DNA of 10,300 nt from an uncultured Nitrosomonadales bacterium (GCA_903934275.1 CAIZNF010000623.1:1-10300), one strand, 5' to 3'. Shown: positions 1 to 6,768, counted from the first letter of the stretch. A program made the numbers and translations. The notes: a model not told the origin generated them from the sequence alone.

Positions 1-537
1 ATCGGGCATAAAGCCCATCTCCAGCATACGGTCCGCCTCGTCCAGAATAAGTATCTGCACCTGATTAAGCATCAGGTTGCGGCTTTCGACATGATCCAGC
101 AGCCGGCCCGGTGTTGCCACCAGAATTTCCACACCCTTCATCAACTCGGGTTTTTGCGTTTTGATATCGACACCGCCGAATACTACGGTGGAGCGCAACG
201 GCACATGCCTAGAGTAGGTTTCCACGCTTTTTTCGACCTGAATCGCCAGTTCGCGCGTCGGTGCCAGAACCAGCGCACGGATCGGGTGGCGCGCCGGAGA
301 GGTGCTGGTGCTGGCATGGGGTAGTAGCAGCTGCAATAGCGGCAGGGTAAAAGCTGCCGTCTTGCCGGTGCCGGTCTGCGCCATCGCCATCAGGTCGCGG
401 CCTGCCAAGACATGAGGAATAGCCTGCGCCTGAATGGGCGTTGGCTCAGTGTACCCCTCTTCTTCAATGGCACGCAGAATCTGCGGGGCGAGATTGAGGG
501 ATGAGAACATGATTTTGGTTACTGCTGGATCTGCCAT
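1..537 (-). CDS. rhlE: DEAD-box ATP-dependent RNA helicase, RhlE type (N-terminal part, cut by window edge)
   Basis: RNA helicases of this family use ATP to unwind short RNA duplexes in the cytoplasm, for example in ribosome assembly and RNA decay. The N-terminal RecA-like domain is visible. Counting from the inner ATG at 510, I see a Q motif (GYTEPTPIQ, 19-27), the Walker A motif AQTGTGKT (44-51), PTRELA (84-89), TPGRLLDH (133-140) and DEAD (157-160). The frame stays open to base 1, so the C-terminal helicase domain lies outside the window. The start is ambiguous. ATG 537 gives nine extra residues but sits only about 10 nt after a TATAAT box, which would leave almost no leader. ATG 510 gives MFSSLNLAP, which resembles the usual RhlE start, and a leader of about 30 nt. 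Neither has a clear Shine-Dalgarno site. The family is certain; the RhlE subtype is likely from the N-terminal sequence. Confidence 0.93.
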   Translation of the reverse strand, partial: MADPAVTKIMFSSLNLAPQILRAIEEEGYTEPTPIQAQAIPHVLAGRDLMAMAQTGTGKTAAFTLPLLQLLLPHASTSTSPARHPIRALVLAPTRELAIQVEKSVETYSRHVPLRSTVVFGGVDIKTQKPELMKGVEILVATPGRLLDHVESRNLMLNQVQILILDEADRMLEMGFMPD

Positions 538-547
538 AAGAGGCGGC

Positions 548-575
548 ATTATACCGGATTGTCGAACCCTTTAAA
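548..575 (-). promoter_or_regulatory. Candidate sigma-70 promoter of the rhlE-type helicase gene
   Basis: On the minus strand a perfect TATAAT (553-548) follows TTTAAA (575-570, four of six matches to the -35 consensus) with a 16-bp spacer. Transcription would start near 540. This makes ATG 537 nearly leaderless and favours ATG 510 as the translation start. Inference from sequence only. Confidence 0.5.
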
Positions 576-600
576 CTCATTTCATATTGCAAAGAGGTGT

Positions 601-657
601 GTGCATTCGAAAGTGGCAGACAACAAGCAAAAACCCGCCCCCCACTTTCAAATGCAC
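601..657. repeat. Imperfect inverted repeat with 16-bp arms upstream of rhlE
   Basis: The left arm GTGCATTCGAAAGTGG (601-616) is matched at 15 of 16 positions by the reverse complement of the right arm (642-657). The 25-bp spacer is C-rich on its right side. No T-run follows on either strand, so it is not a typical intrinsic terminator. It lies about 25 bp upstream of the candidate rhlE -35 box and could be an operator, a cruciform or part of a structured transcript. Confidence 0.6.
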
Positions 658-1031
658 CCGTAAAGAGGCTACATCTTGAACAACGCACGCTGTTGCATGA
701 TAATGCCCGTTCCATTGATAACCTAAGCGATTCCGCATTTACTCCCAGATCGCCGCGTGAAAAATGATCGGCAACATGATACGGACTAACCGCCCACCGT
801 TGCGCCTCCCCAATGCATTGCTTTGCTGTCGCTCCGGCATCACGGGTATGGGTACGAAGTTGCTCTCAAATAGTTTGTGTTCGGCACGACATGCATAAGC
901 CTGAATTGCAGTTGGCAGCAGTAGAATGCTGTGAAGCGCGAACCGCACCCTGCCGTATTGCATTAGGTTCCGGCTTGTCCGGCTTAGATTTATAGAGGCT
1001 CTCTAAAGTTATAAAAAGGGTGGTGGCGAAC

Positions 1032-2336
1032 ATGAAAACTACAAAATTCAGACGTGGCGCGCGTGTTGTGCATAAGTCGCAAACATATCACATCGACCGT
1101 CCGGTACTGTTGATCGAAGATCAGCGTGCATTGGCGCAGATGGCTGAAGCCATGCTACGTGAAAAATGGGGATGCGAGGTGATGGTCGCAGCAAGTATGC
1201 TCGAAGCTAAACAATTGCTCGAAGCCCACGGGTCAGCATTCGTCGCCGCAGTATGCGATTTGAACCTACCCGATGCGCCTTATGGCGAGGTGATCGATCT
1301 GGTCAATAAACATAGCGTGCCCGCCATCGCGCTGACCGGGGCTTTTGGCGAAGAGTTGCGCAGCATGGTGAACAAAAAAGGTGTCGTTGATTATGTGCTC
1401 AAGCAAGGGGTGAATTCATACGAATACGCCGTTAATCTGGTCGGGCGGATACACAAGAATACCAGCATCAAAGTACTGGTTACGGATGATTCATTAAGCG
1501 CGCGTGCCGTGCTTAAACACATGCTGAGCATACAGGGTCTGAATGTCCTCACCGCAAAGGATGGCTATGAGGCGATTGAAATGATTGAAATGCACCCGGA
1601 TATCAAGCTGGTTCTGGTTGATTACAACATGCCAAAAATGAATGGGTTTTCTTTTGTTTTGGAAGCGCGCAAAAGAATGGGCAAGGATCAGTTGGCCATC
1701 ATCGGCATATCGGGTGAGGACGGCGGAAATGTATCGGCGCAGTTTTTAAAAAATGGCGCTAATGATTTTATTGCCAAGCCATATTCGTATGAGGAATTGA
1801 TTTGCCGCGTGACCCAGAACTTGGAAATGCTGGAAATGGTGGAATCCATCCAGAACATCGCTAACCGCGATTATCTGACCGGTATGTATAACCGTCGTTA
1901 TTTTTTTGACGAAGGCTATGGTATTTATGAGGATGCAAATAATAGCGGCTCCAACCTGTTTATCGCCATGATTGATGTGGATCACTTCAAGAAGGTGAAC
2001 GATACATACGGCCACGACTGTGGCGATCTGGTGTTAAAGCATCTGGCGGCACAGTTGAGCGCGCATTTCCGCGATGATCTGATCGCGCGTCTGGGAGGCG
2101 AAGAATTCGCCTTGTTGATTGCGGACGAGGACATAAAAGTCACGCGCGAAAGATTAGAAGCATTCCGTCTGCATATCGAACGGGAAACAATACGCTGCGA
2201 CACAACAAATATCGCAATCACAGTCAGCATCGGCGGCAGCCACCACCCGCTGGAAAATCTGGACATGATGTTAAAAACAGCCGATGAAAATCTCTACCAC
2301 GCCAAACAGAACGGCAGGAACCGAATAGTGGCATGA
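1032..2336 (+). CDS. Response regulator diguanylate cyclase, REC-REC-GGDEF (PleD-like)
   Basis: This is predicted to make cyclic di-GMP from two GTP under phosphorelay control, in the cytoplasm. Residues count from ATG 1032 (434 aa). After a basic tail of about 24 residues come REC1 (25-142; acidic pair E29/D30, phospho-acceptor D76 in CDLNLPD, T102, K124), REC2 (147-267; D152/D153, phospho-acceptor D197 in DYNMP, S227, K249-P250) and a GGDEF domain (279-434; RDYLTGMYNRR, DVDHFKKVND, catalytic GGEEF at 355-359). Both receivers keep their key residues and the cyclase motif looks active. The inhibitory site RxxD, expected nine residues before GGEEF, is absent: position 346 is F and D349 remains. 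A GTG at 1020 in the same frame is an alternative start, but ATG 1032 has GGTGG at a normal distance. No cognate kinase or phosphodiesterase lies nearby. The domain order matches PleD; orthology is not shown. Confidence 0.92.
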   Translation: MKTTKFRRGARVVHKSQTYHIDRPVLLIEDQRALAQMAEAMLREKWGCEVMVAASMLEAKQLLEAHGSAFVAAVCDLNLPDAPYGEVIDLVNKHSVPAIALTGAFGEELRSMVNKKGVVDYVLKQGVNSYEYAVNLVGRIHKNTSIKVLVTDDSLSARAVLKHMLSIQGLNVLTAKDGYEAIEMIEMHPDIKLVLVDYNMPKMNGFSFVLEARKRMGKDQLAIIGISGEDGGNVSAQFLKNGANDFIAKPYSYEELICRVTQNLEMLEMVESIQNIANRDYLTGMYNRRYFFDEGYGIYEDANNSGSNLFIAMIDVDHFKKVNDTYGHDCGDLVLKHLAAQLSAHFRDDLIARLGGEEFALLIADEDIKVTRERLEAFRLHIERETIRCDTTNIAITVSIGGSHHPLENLDMMLKTADENLYHAKQNGRNRIVA

Positions 2337-2374
2337 GAACCCGACTCGCCAGTATGGGCGGCCTTCAAGAAAAT

Positions 2375-3982
2375 TTATTGGCGCATCATGCTCAATGCCA
2401 CCGCTTCGGCAACCCTGATGCCGTCCACCGCAGACGAAAGGATTCCGCCCGCATAGCCCGCACCCTCTCCGGTGGGATACAAACCCCGGGTATTAATGCT
2501 TTGTAAATTATCATCGTTGCGTTTGATGCGGAGCGGCGAAGAGGTGCGTGTTTCCACACCGGTTAGCACCGCATCGGCCAGATCAAATCCCTTGATTTGC
2601 TTGGCAAATGCAGGTAATGCCTCGCGTATCGCGGCAATCGCGTAATCCGGCAGTGCGCCGGATAAATCGGTCAGGCGCACGCCGGGCGTGTACGACGGCA
2701 ACACACCACCGAATTTTGTCGAAGCCTTGCCAGCGAGAAAGTCGCCAACCAGTTGTGCTGGAGCCTGATAATTGCTGCCGCCCAATTCATAAGCGCGTGA
2801 TTCCCAGCGCCGCTGAAATTCCACACCAGCCAAGGCATCGCCCGGATAATCCTGTTCGGGCGTGATGCCGACCACGATACCGCTGTTAGCGTTGCGCTCA
2901 TTGCGCGAATACTGGCTCATGCCGTTGGTTACGACACAACCGGCTTCAGAGGCGGCGGCGACCACCGTGCCACCGGGGCACATGCAGAAGCTGTACACCG
3001 AACGCCCGTTGCTGGCGTGATGCACCAACTTGTAATCCGCTGCACCAAGCAACGGGTTGCCCGCGTTTTTGCCGTGACGCGCGCGGTCGATTAGCGACTG
3101 CGGATGCTCGATGCGGAAGCCGATGGAGAACGGCTTGGCCTCGATGAAGATGCCGCGCTTATGCAGCATCTCGAAGGTGTCGCGCGCGCTGTGCCCGACC
3201 GCCAGCACCAGATGATCTGTGGCGAGGCGTTCACCGCTGCCAAGTATCACGCCGTACACTTTTCCGTCAGCTATTTCGATGTCGTCCACGCGACTCTGGA
3301 AACGTATCTCGCCGCCCAGCGACAAAATCGTCTCGCGCATCTTCTCCACCATACCGACCAAGCGGAACGTGCCGATGTGCGGATGGCTCTCGTACAAAAT
3401 TTCTTCCGGTGCGCCCGCTTTGACGAACTCCTCCAACACTTTTCTGCTCAGGTAGCGCGGGTCTTTGATCTGGCTATACAACTTGCCGTCCGAAAATGTG
3501 CCCGCGCCGCCTTCGCCAAATTGCACGTTAGATTCGGGATTAAGCACACCCTGCCGCCACAGGCCGAAGGTGTCTTTGGTGCGTTCGCGAACGGCTTTGC
3601 CGCGCTCCAGGATCAACGGACGAAAGCCGGATTGCGCGAGAATCAGTCCGGCGAACAGTCCCGCCGGCCCCATGCCGATCACGACCGGGCGCGAGGTTAA
3701 ATTTTGGGGAGCTTGCGCGACAAAATGGTAGCGGGTGTCCGGTGCAACAGTGATATGCGGATCGTTCTTGAACCGTTCCAGAATGGACACCTCATCGCGC
3801 ACCGACACTTCCAGCGTGTAGATAAATTGGATGTTATTTCTTTTGCGTGCATCCACGCCGCGCTTGAAGATGCGATAGCACAGCATATCGTCTGCGGGAA
3901 TACCCAGCCGCTTGACGATGGCACTTTTGATGCCTCCCTCGGGGTGACCGAGCGGTAGTTTGATTTCGGTTAAGCGCAACAT
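2375..3982 (-). CDS. FAD-dependent oxidoreductase of the COG2509 type
   Basis: A soluble flavoprotein of 535 aa whose substrate is unknown. An N-terminal domain (about 1-95), typical of this family, precedes the FAD-binding fold. The dinucleotide-binding motif GMGPAG is at 103-108, in a VVIGMGPAGLFAGLILAQSG context, with an acidic residue (LILERG, about 126) at the end of the second strand as expected for FAD. The family stretch FGEGGAGTFSDGKLYS is at about 155-170. The C-terminal block TGEGAGYAGGILSSAVDGI closes the FAD site. The length is normal and no frameshift is seen. The ATG at 3982 is the natural start although the upstream sequence lacks a clear Shine-Dalgarno site. It converges with the GGDEF gene, 38 bp separating the stops, and lies downstream of the DUF2442-like gene after a 153-bp gap, so it probably has its own promoter. 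Family assignment is confident; the function is not known to me. Confidence 0.9.
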   Translation of the reverse strand: MLRLTEIKLPLGHPEGGIKSAIVKRLGIPADDMLCYRIFKRGVDARKRNNIQFIYTLEVSVRDEVSILERFKNDPHITVAPDTRYHFVAQAPQNLTSRPVVIGMGPAGLFAGLILAQSGFRPLILERGKAVRERTKDTFGLWRQGVLNPESNVQFGEGGAGTFSDGKLYSQIKDPRYLSRKVLEEFVKAGAPEEILYESHPHIGTFRLVGMVEKMRETILSLGGEIRFQSRVDDIEIADGKVYGVILGSGERLATDHLVLAVGHSARDTFEMLHKRGIFIEAKPFSIGFRIEHPQSLIDRARHGKNAGNPLLGAADYKLVHHASNGRSVYSFCMCPGGTVVAAASEAGCVVTNGMSQYSRNERNANSGIVVGITPEQDYPGDALAGVEFQRRWESRAYELGGSNYQAPAQLVGDFLAGKASTKFGGVLPSYTPGVRLTDLSGALPDYAIAAIREALPAFAKQIKGFDLADAVLTGVETRTSSPLRIKRNDDNLQSINTRGLYPTGEGAGYAGGILSSAVDGIRVAEAVALSMMRQ

Positions 3983-4041
3983 AAGTTATTTTGTAGAGCG
4001 AAAAAGCATAACGCCTTCCGCCCTACGCGGGTTGCGTCATA

Positions 4042-4057
4042 ACCGGCGCGAGCCGGT
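4042..4057. repeat. Perfect hairpin ACCGGC-GCGA-GCCGGT
   Basis: Six-bp arms with a GCGA tetraloop, in the gap between the DUF2442-like gene and the oxidoreductase gene. No T-run follows on either strand. Just before it, 4008-4027 reads ATAACGCCTTCCGCCCTACG. This resembles the decayed edge of intergenic GGCG/CGCC repeats common in betaproteobacteria, which is only an impression. Confidence 0.4.
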
Positions 4058-4101
4058 ATCCTGATGATTAACAAATATCCACGTTGTTGGGTAACAATTT
4101 T

Positions 4102-4125
4102 GCCCGCTAAGCGGGTGTGCGTTTT
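4102..4125 (+). terminator. Weak terminator-like hairpin CCCGC-TAA-GCGGG
   Basis: A five-bp GC stem (4103-4107 with 4111-4115, plus a G-T pair) is followed on the plus strand by TGTGCGTTTTATT. The T-run is six bases away from the stem, so this is weak. It lies 20 bp past the stop of the minus-strand DUF2442-like gene, where it could instead act as a 3'-end hairpin, but that strand shows no T-run. Confidence 0.25.
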
Positions 4126-4135
4126 ATTAATAGAA

Positions 4136-4579
4136 TTAGTGGCTCAAATGATTGCGTTCAGTTTCCCAGCCCTTGATGGCAAGTCCGACCATACGCGGAA
4201 TCAGGTAACGTCCAGCTTCGTAATACGAAACCATACGCCGGGTAATGCCCAGCGCAACAGCGGCATCTGATAGCGACAGCCGATTACGCGCACGCCAAGC
4301 GGCAAACTCGTGAATGGGTGTGGCTTCTCCAGCCTGTTCGCGCGCCATGCGCCAGAGGGTATCCGTTCCAATTTCAGCACCGCTAGGCCAGATCAAAGAC
4401 CAGCCATCCTCACCTACTGCAACAGCAGAAAAAATGACGGCGTTATCAATCTCCGCCAGAGCGGCTAATTCTTTGATCAGCGCAGCCAGATTGACGCGAT
4501 CAGCTTTGCCACTCGCCCACGTTATTTCAACCGTTTTACGGCTGGCGGGAACCACGGCTTTAATGTTTGGTTCTTTCAT
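4136..4579 (-). CDS. DUF2442-like protein with C-terminal helix-turn-helix (putative antitoxin/autoregulator)
   Basis: 147 aa. Residues about 8-82 resemble DUF2442: a beta-rich stretch (KTVEITWASGKADRVNL), then GWSLIWPSGAEIGTDTLW (59-76), the family's characteristic WPNGAD-like block. Residues about 92-137 look like a compact helix-turn-helix (SLSDAAVALGITRRMVSYYEAG), so the protein probably binds DNA. The ATG at 4579 is preceded by GAGGAG seven bases away. It overlaps the stop of the upstream gene as ATGA (4579-4576), implying translational coupling. The frame runs upstream to 4639, but that would give a long overlap without a better ribosome site. DUF4160/DUF2442 pairs are widespread and often suspected of being toxin-antitoxin-like; that role is inference. 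The palindrome in the module's promoter is a natural candidate target for this HTH. Confidence 0.82.
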   Translation of the reverse strand: MKEPNIKAVVPASRKTVEITWASGKADRVNLAALIKELAALAEIDNAVIFSAVAVGEDGWSLIWPSGAEIGTDTLWRMAREQAGEATPIHEFAAWRARNRLSLSDAAVALGITRRMVSYYEAGRYLIPRMVGLAIKGWETERNHLSH

Positions 4580-4809
4580 CGTTTCGCTCCTCGTTCTACC
4601 CATGCCCGCATAATGTATTCGCGGTTTTCTACAATCCACGCTTTGGCTTCAGCAACTGTTTTTGCATCGGCACGCCCTTTAGTTTCCAATGTCGCCACCT
4701 CAATCGACACCTTGAATCCCGGCCCAAGTAAATGCACATGCACGGGTGGATGATCGCCGATAAACATAGCGATGCGGGCGTTTTTGAAGCGGTGGATGGT
4801 GCTATCCAT
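4576..4809 (-). CDS. DUF4160-like small protein
   Basis: 77 aa, cytoplasmic. The sequence follows the DUF4160 pattern: RFKNARIAMFIGDHPPVHVHLLG (8-29) with the hallmark HPPVHVH cluster (20-26), then a strand with V-S-I-E-V and LETKG, then a helix ending in ENREYIMRAWVERGAKR. The family's function is not established. It is often paired with DUF2442 proteins, as here, and is sometimes proposed as the toxin-like partner. ATG 4809 is the first possible start, as an in-frame TGA lies eight codons upstream. There is no Shine-Dalgarno site, and the promoter's -10 box ends only 7 bp before the ATG, so the mRNA may be almost leaderless. Its stop overlaps the start of the next gene by ATGA, so the two form one transcription unit. 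Confidence 0.8.
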   Translation of the reverse strand: MDSTIHRFKNARIAMFIGDHPPVHVHLLGPGFKVSIEVATLETKGRADAKTVAEAKAWIVENREYIMRAWVERGAKR

Positions 4810-4816
4810 GAGTTTG

Positions 4817-4845
4817 ATTATGGCGAAGCAGCTTCACCATGTCAA
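4817..4845 (-). promoter_or_regulatory. Strong sigma-70-type promoter of the DUF4160/DUF2442 module
   Basis: On the minus strand a perfect TTGACA (4845-4840) and CATAAT (4822-4817, five of six) are separated by exactly 17 bp. Transcription should begin about 5-7 bases after CATAAT, almost at the ATG at 4809. This is the best promoter in the window by consensus. Confidence 0.75.
4821..4839. promoter_or_regulatory. Candidate operator: 19-bp palindrome in the promoter spacer
   Basis: TGGCGAAGCAGCTTCACCA is a near-perfect palindrome centred on A4830, with eight of nine pairs complementary (only C4824/A4836 fails). It fills the spacer between -35 and -10 and overlaps two bases of the -10 box. A dimeric repressor bound here would block RNA polymerase. 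The HTH-containing second gene product is the obvious candidate (inference). Confidence 0.6.
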
Positions 4846-4962
4846 ACGAAAATATTGCTGATGGCAGGAAACAGCAGTTCTCGCCTGATGCTTCAAAGCA
4901 ATTCGACTCTGGTACTTTTCGGCACTAATAAATTCAAACCCCGTAGCGATACTGCGTTGCTC

Positions 4963-5014
4963 AATAAATTTTATCGCTCACATATCAAATACATGCGGCG
5001 CGCTAAAATTTATT
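4963..5014. repeat. Inverted repeat with 17-bp arms between trpE and the DUF4160-like gene
   Basis: AATAAATTTTATCGCTC (4963-4979) matches the reverse complement of 4998-5014 at 15 of 17 positions, with an 18-bp spacer. Overlapping it are AGCGATA/TATCGCT (4945-4951 with 4972-4978) and GCGCG/CGCGC (4998-5002 with 5016-5020). The last transcribed part of trpE mRNA would fold here. No T-run follows, so a simple intrinsic terminator is not evident. The rest of the 250-bp gap 4810-5059 holds only the promoter and operator listed separately. Confidence 0.55.
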
Positions 5015-5059
5015 TCGCGCATTGCCTCGCTTAGGGTTTTGAATTTATAGAGGCTCACT

Positions 5060-6562
5060 TTAACGATGCACTTCCGCATCCAGTCCGTCCAGCACCATCT
5101 CCGCCGCGCGCAGCACGGCGCGTGCCTTGTTCTGTGTCTCGATCCATTCGCTTTCCGGCACCGAATCGGCGACGATACCCGCGCCCGCCTGCACGTGCAG
5201 CATGTTGTCTTTCACCACGGCGGTGCGCAGCGCAATGGCCAGATCCATGTCGCCGTTGAAGCCGAGGTAGCCGACCGCTCCGGCGTAGATGCCGCGCTTG
5301 CTTGGTTCGAGCTCGTCGATGATTTCCATCGCGCGCACTTTCGCCGCGCCGCTCACCGTGCCGGCGGGGAAGGTAGCCTTGAGCACATCCATCGCGTTGA
5401 AGCCGGGTTTGAGCGTGGCCTCGACGTTGGAGACGATGTGCATCACATGCGAGTAGCGTTCGATGATCATTTTTTCGGTGAGTCTTACTGTGCCGTTCTG
5501 CGCGACACGCCCGATGTCGTTGCGCCCAAGGTCGATCAGCATTAGGTGCTCGGCCAGCTCCTTCGGGTCGGCCAGCAACTCCTGCGCAAGTTCGGCATCC
5601 TGCTGCTGCGTTTTGCCGCGCGGCCGGGTTCCGGCGATGGGCCGTACCGTGACAGCGGCTCCTTCCAGTCGCACCAATATCTCCGGTGAAGCGCCGACCA
5701 CGTGGTGATCGCCCATGTCGTAATAGAACATGTATGGCGAGGGATTGACGCTGCGCAGTGCGCGGTACAGCGACAGCGGCGACGCGGGAAAGGGTTGGGT
5801 CATGCGCTGTGATAACACCACCTGCATGATGTCGCCGTCGAAGATGTATTGCTTGGCTTTTACTACCGCCTGTTTGAAAGCGGTTTCGCCGAATTCGGAT
5901 TTTGCTTCGCCGCCGTGCATCGGTGGAGCATGAGGAATATCCACCGGCAGGCGCAGCATACCGATGAGTTCGCGCAACCGCTCGCTTGCCAACTCGTAAG
6001 CGTCATCCTGCGCCGGGTTGGCATAAACGATGAGGGTGAGTTTGCCGGTTAGGTTGTCCACCACCGCCAACTGCTCGGTGAGCATCAGCAGGATGTCCGG
6101 TGTGCCTATTGCATCTGGCTTGTGAATTCCGGCTAAACGCGGTTCGATATAGCGTATTGTGTCGTAGCTAAAATAGCCCGCCAGCCCGCCGCAAAAACGC
6201 GGCAAGTCGGGCAACGGCGCAACCTTGAAATGCGTTTGGTATTCGCGGATGAAATCCAGCGGATTTTCGACCTCGTGCGTGGTTTCGGTATGAGTGTTCG
6301 CTGTTTCTTGGTGAGTCAGGGTGACTTGCCTGCCGCGTACCGTGATGCGCGTATTGGCTGGCAGCCCGATGAACGAATAACGCCCGAAGCGTTCACCGCC
6401 CTGTACCGATTCCAGCAGGTAGGAATAGGGTTTATTGGCGAGTTTGAGATACAGCGACAGCGGCGTATCGAGATCGGCAAAGGTTTCGCATACCAGCGGG
6501 ATGCGGTTGTAGCCCCGCGCGACAAGCGCGTTGAATTCTTGTTTGGTAAGGGGGTGCAACAT
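5060..6562 (-). CDS. trpE: Anthranilate synthase component I
   Basis: This enzyme converts chorismate to anthranilate, the first committed step of tryptophan synthesis, using ammonia supplied by the TrpG glutamine amidotransferase subunit. It is cytoplasmic. The 500-aa length is normal. The N-terminal domain carries LLES (49-52), part of the site where tryptophan binds for feedback inhibition. The C-terminal chorismate-binding domain shows the family blocks [65 protein letters not shown] and [19 protein letters not shown] 6562 has GGAGA eight bases upstream. trpG, trpD and trpC, which follow trpE in many betaproteobacteria, are not downstream here; the next genes are the DUF4160/DUF2442 pair. 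The leader contains a REP-like element. PabB is a related alternative, but the LLES motif and full similarity favour TrpE. Confidence 0.95.
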   Translation of the reverse strand: MLHPLTKQEFNALVARGYNRIPLVCETFADLDTPLSLYLKLANKPYSYLLESVQGGERFGRYSFIGLPANTRITVRGRQVTLTHQETANTHTETTHEVENPLDFIREYQTHFKVAPLPDLPRFCGGLAGYFSYDTIRYIEPRLAGIHKPDAIGTPDILLMLTEQLAVVDNLTGKLTLIVYANPAQDDAYELASERLRELIGMLRLPVDIPHAPPMHGGEAKSEFGETAFKQAVVKAKQYIFDGDIMQVVLSQRMTQPFPASPLSLYRALRSVNPSPYMFYYDMGDHHVVGASPEILVRLEGAAVTVRPIAGTRPRGKTQQQDAELAQELLADPKELAEHLMLIDLGRNDIGRVAQNGTVRLTEKMIIERYSHVMHIVSNVEATLKPGFNAMDVLKATFPAGTVSGAAKVRAMEIIDELEPSKRGIYAGAVGYLGFNGDMDLAIALRTAVVKDNMLHVQAGAGIVADSVPESEWIETQNKARAVLRAAEMVLDGLDAEVHR

Positions 6563-6580
6563 GAAAAATCTCCGTGGTTT

Positions 6581-6768
6581 TGTAGGTCGGGCTTCGCCCG
6601 ACAGTAACTATTTGCGTCGGGTAAGTACATTCCTTCTCTCTAACTCTCCGGGTGAAACAACTAGCCATTCGACTAGGCTGCAAAAGACCGCAGCCAAGTC
6701 GCTGGTTATCCTGCCAGCGGGAGAAAGGACAAACGAGAAAGGCAATTGTCAACCTTGTCCGACCTACA
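6581..6768. repeat. REPIN/MITE-like element in the trpE leader
   Basis: The element is bounded by a perfect 10-bp terminal inverted repeat, TGTAGGTCGG (6581-6590) and CCGACCTACA (6759-6768), 188 bp in total. The left end continues as a tight hairpin, GTCGGGC-TTC-GCCCGAC (6586-6602), the REP-like form common in betaproteobacterial intergenic DNA. Inside are two more hairpins, GGCTGC/GCAGCC (6676-6681 with 6690-6695) and CGCTGG/CCAGCG (6700-6705 with 6714-6719). There is no ORF for a transposase and I see no clear target-site duplication. On the minus strand TTGACA (6752-6747) could serve as a -35, but no matching -10 follows. Confidence 0.6.
6586..6621 (-). promoter_or_regulatory. Mutually exclusive hairpins upstream of the trpE ribosome site
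   Basis: In trpE mRNA order the segments are A = CCCGAC (6621-6616), B = GTCGGGC (6602-6596) and C = GCCCGAC (6592-6586). B can pair with A (six bp, 13-nt loop) or with C (seven bp, GAA loop), but not both. C lies about 14 nt before the GGAGA site. The layout resembles an attenuator or translational switch, but no T-run follows and no tandem Trp codons were found, so regulation is speculative. Confidence 0.35.

Larger units (their letters stand above)
538..1031. other. Intergenic region between divergent rhlE and the GGDEF gene
   Basis: About 490 bp with no convincing gene. Short open frames on both strands lack ribosome binding sites and recognisable protein character. It contains the rhlE promoter candidate and the inverted repeat at 601-657. 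In front of the GGDEF gene, TATAGA (991-996) and TATAAA (1010-1015) are possible -10 boxes, but no good -35 accompanies either. A direct repeat CCGGCTT-GT-CCGGCTT lies at 970-985. I see no tRNA or known riboswitch pattern. Confidence 0.6.

Noticed and set aside
464..963. Short frames in the rhlE-GGDEF gap (464-715 minus, 739-963 minus, 813-995 plus)
   Set aside because: No ribosome sites and no protein-like composition. One overlaps the start of the rhlE gene and spans its promoter and the inverted repeat.
989..1001. 13-bp repeat TTTATAGAGGCTC also at 5044-5056
   Set aside because: A 13-mer shared once in 10 kb is about what chance predicts, and the contexts are unrelated.
3104..3700. 198-codon plus-strand frame opposite the FAD oxidoreductase
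   Set aside because: It is the antisense shadow of a well-supported gene in GC-rich DNA and has no recognisable protein features.
5066..5545. 159-codon plus-strand frame opposite trpE
   Set aside because: Antisense shadow of trpE, rich in His/Arg/Asp as such shadows usually are.
6316..6630. Minus-strand frame starting [10 protein letters not shown] upstream of and overlapping trpE, as a possible leader peptide
   Set aside because: The AAGGA site abuts the ATG with no spacing, there are no tandem Trp codons, and it runs far into trpE in another frame.
6655..6725. Possible riboswitch (cyclic di-GMP or cobalamin type) in the trpE leader
   Set aside because: The conserved core sequences of those classes are not present. 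The hairpins fit a MITE-like element better.
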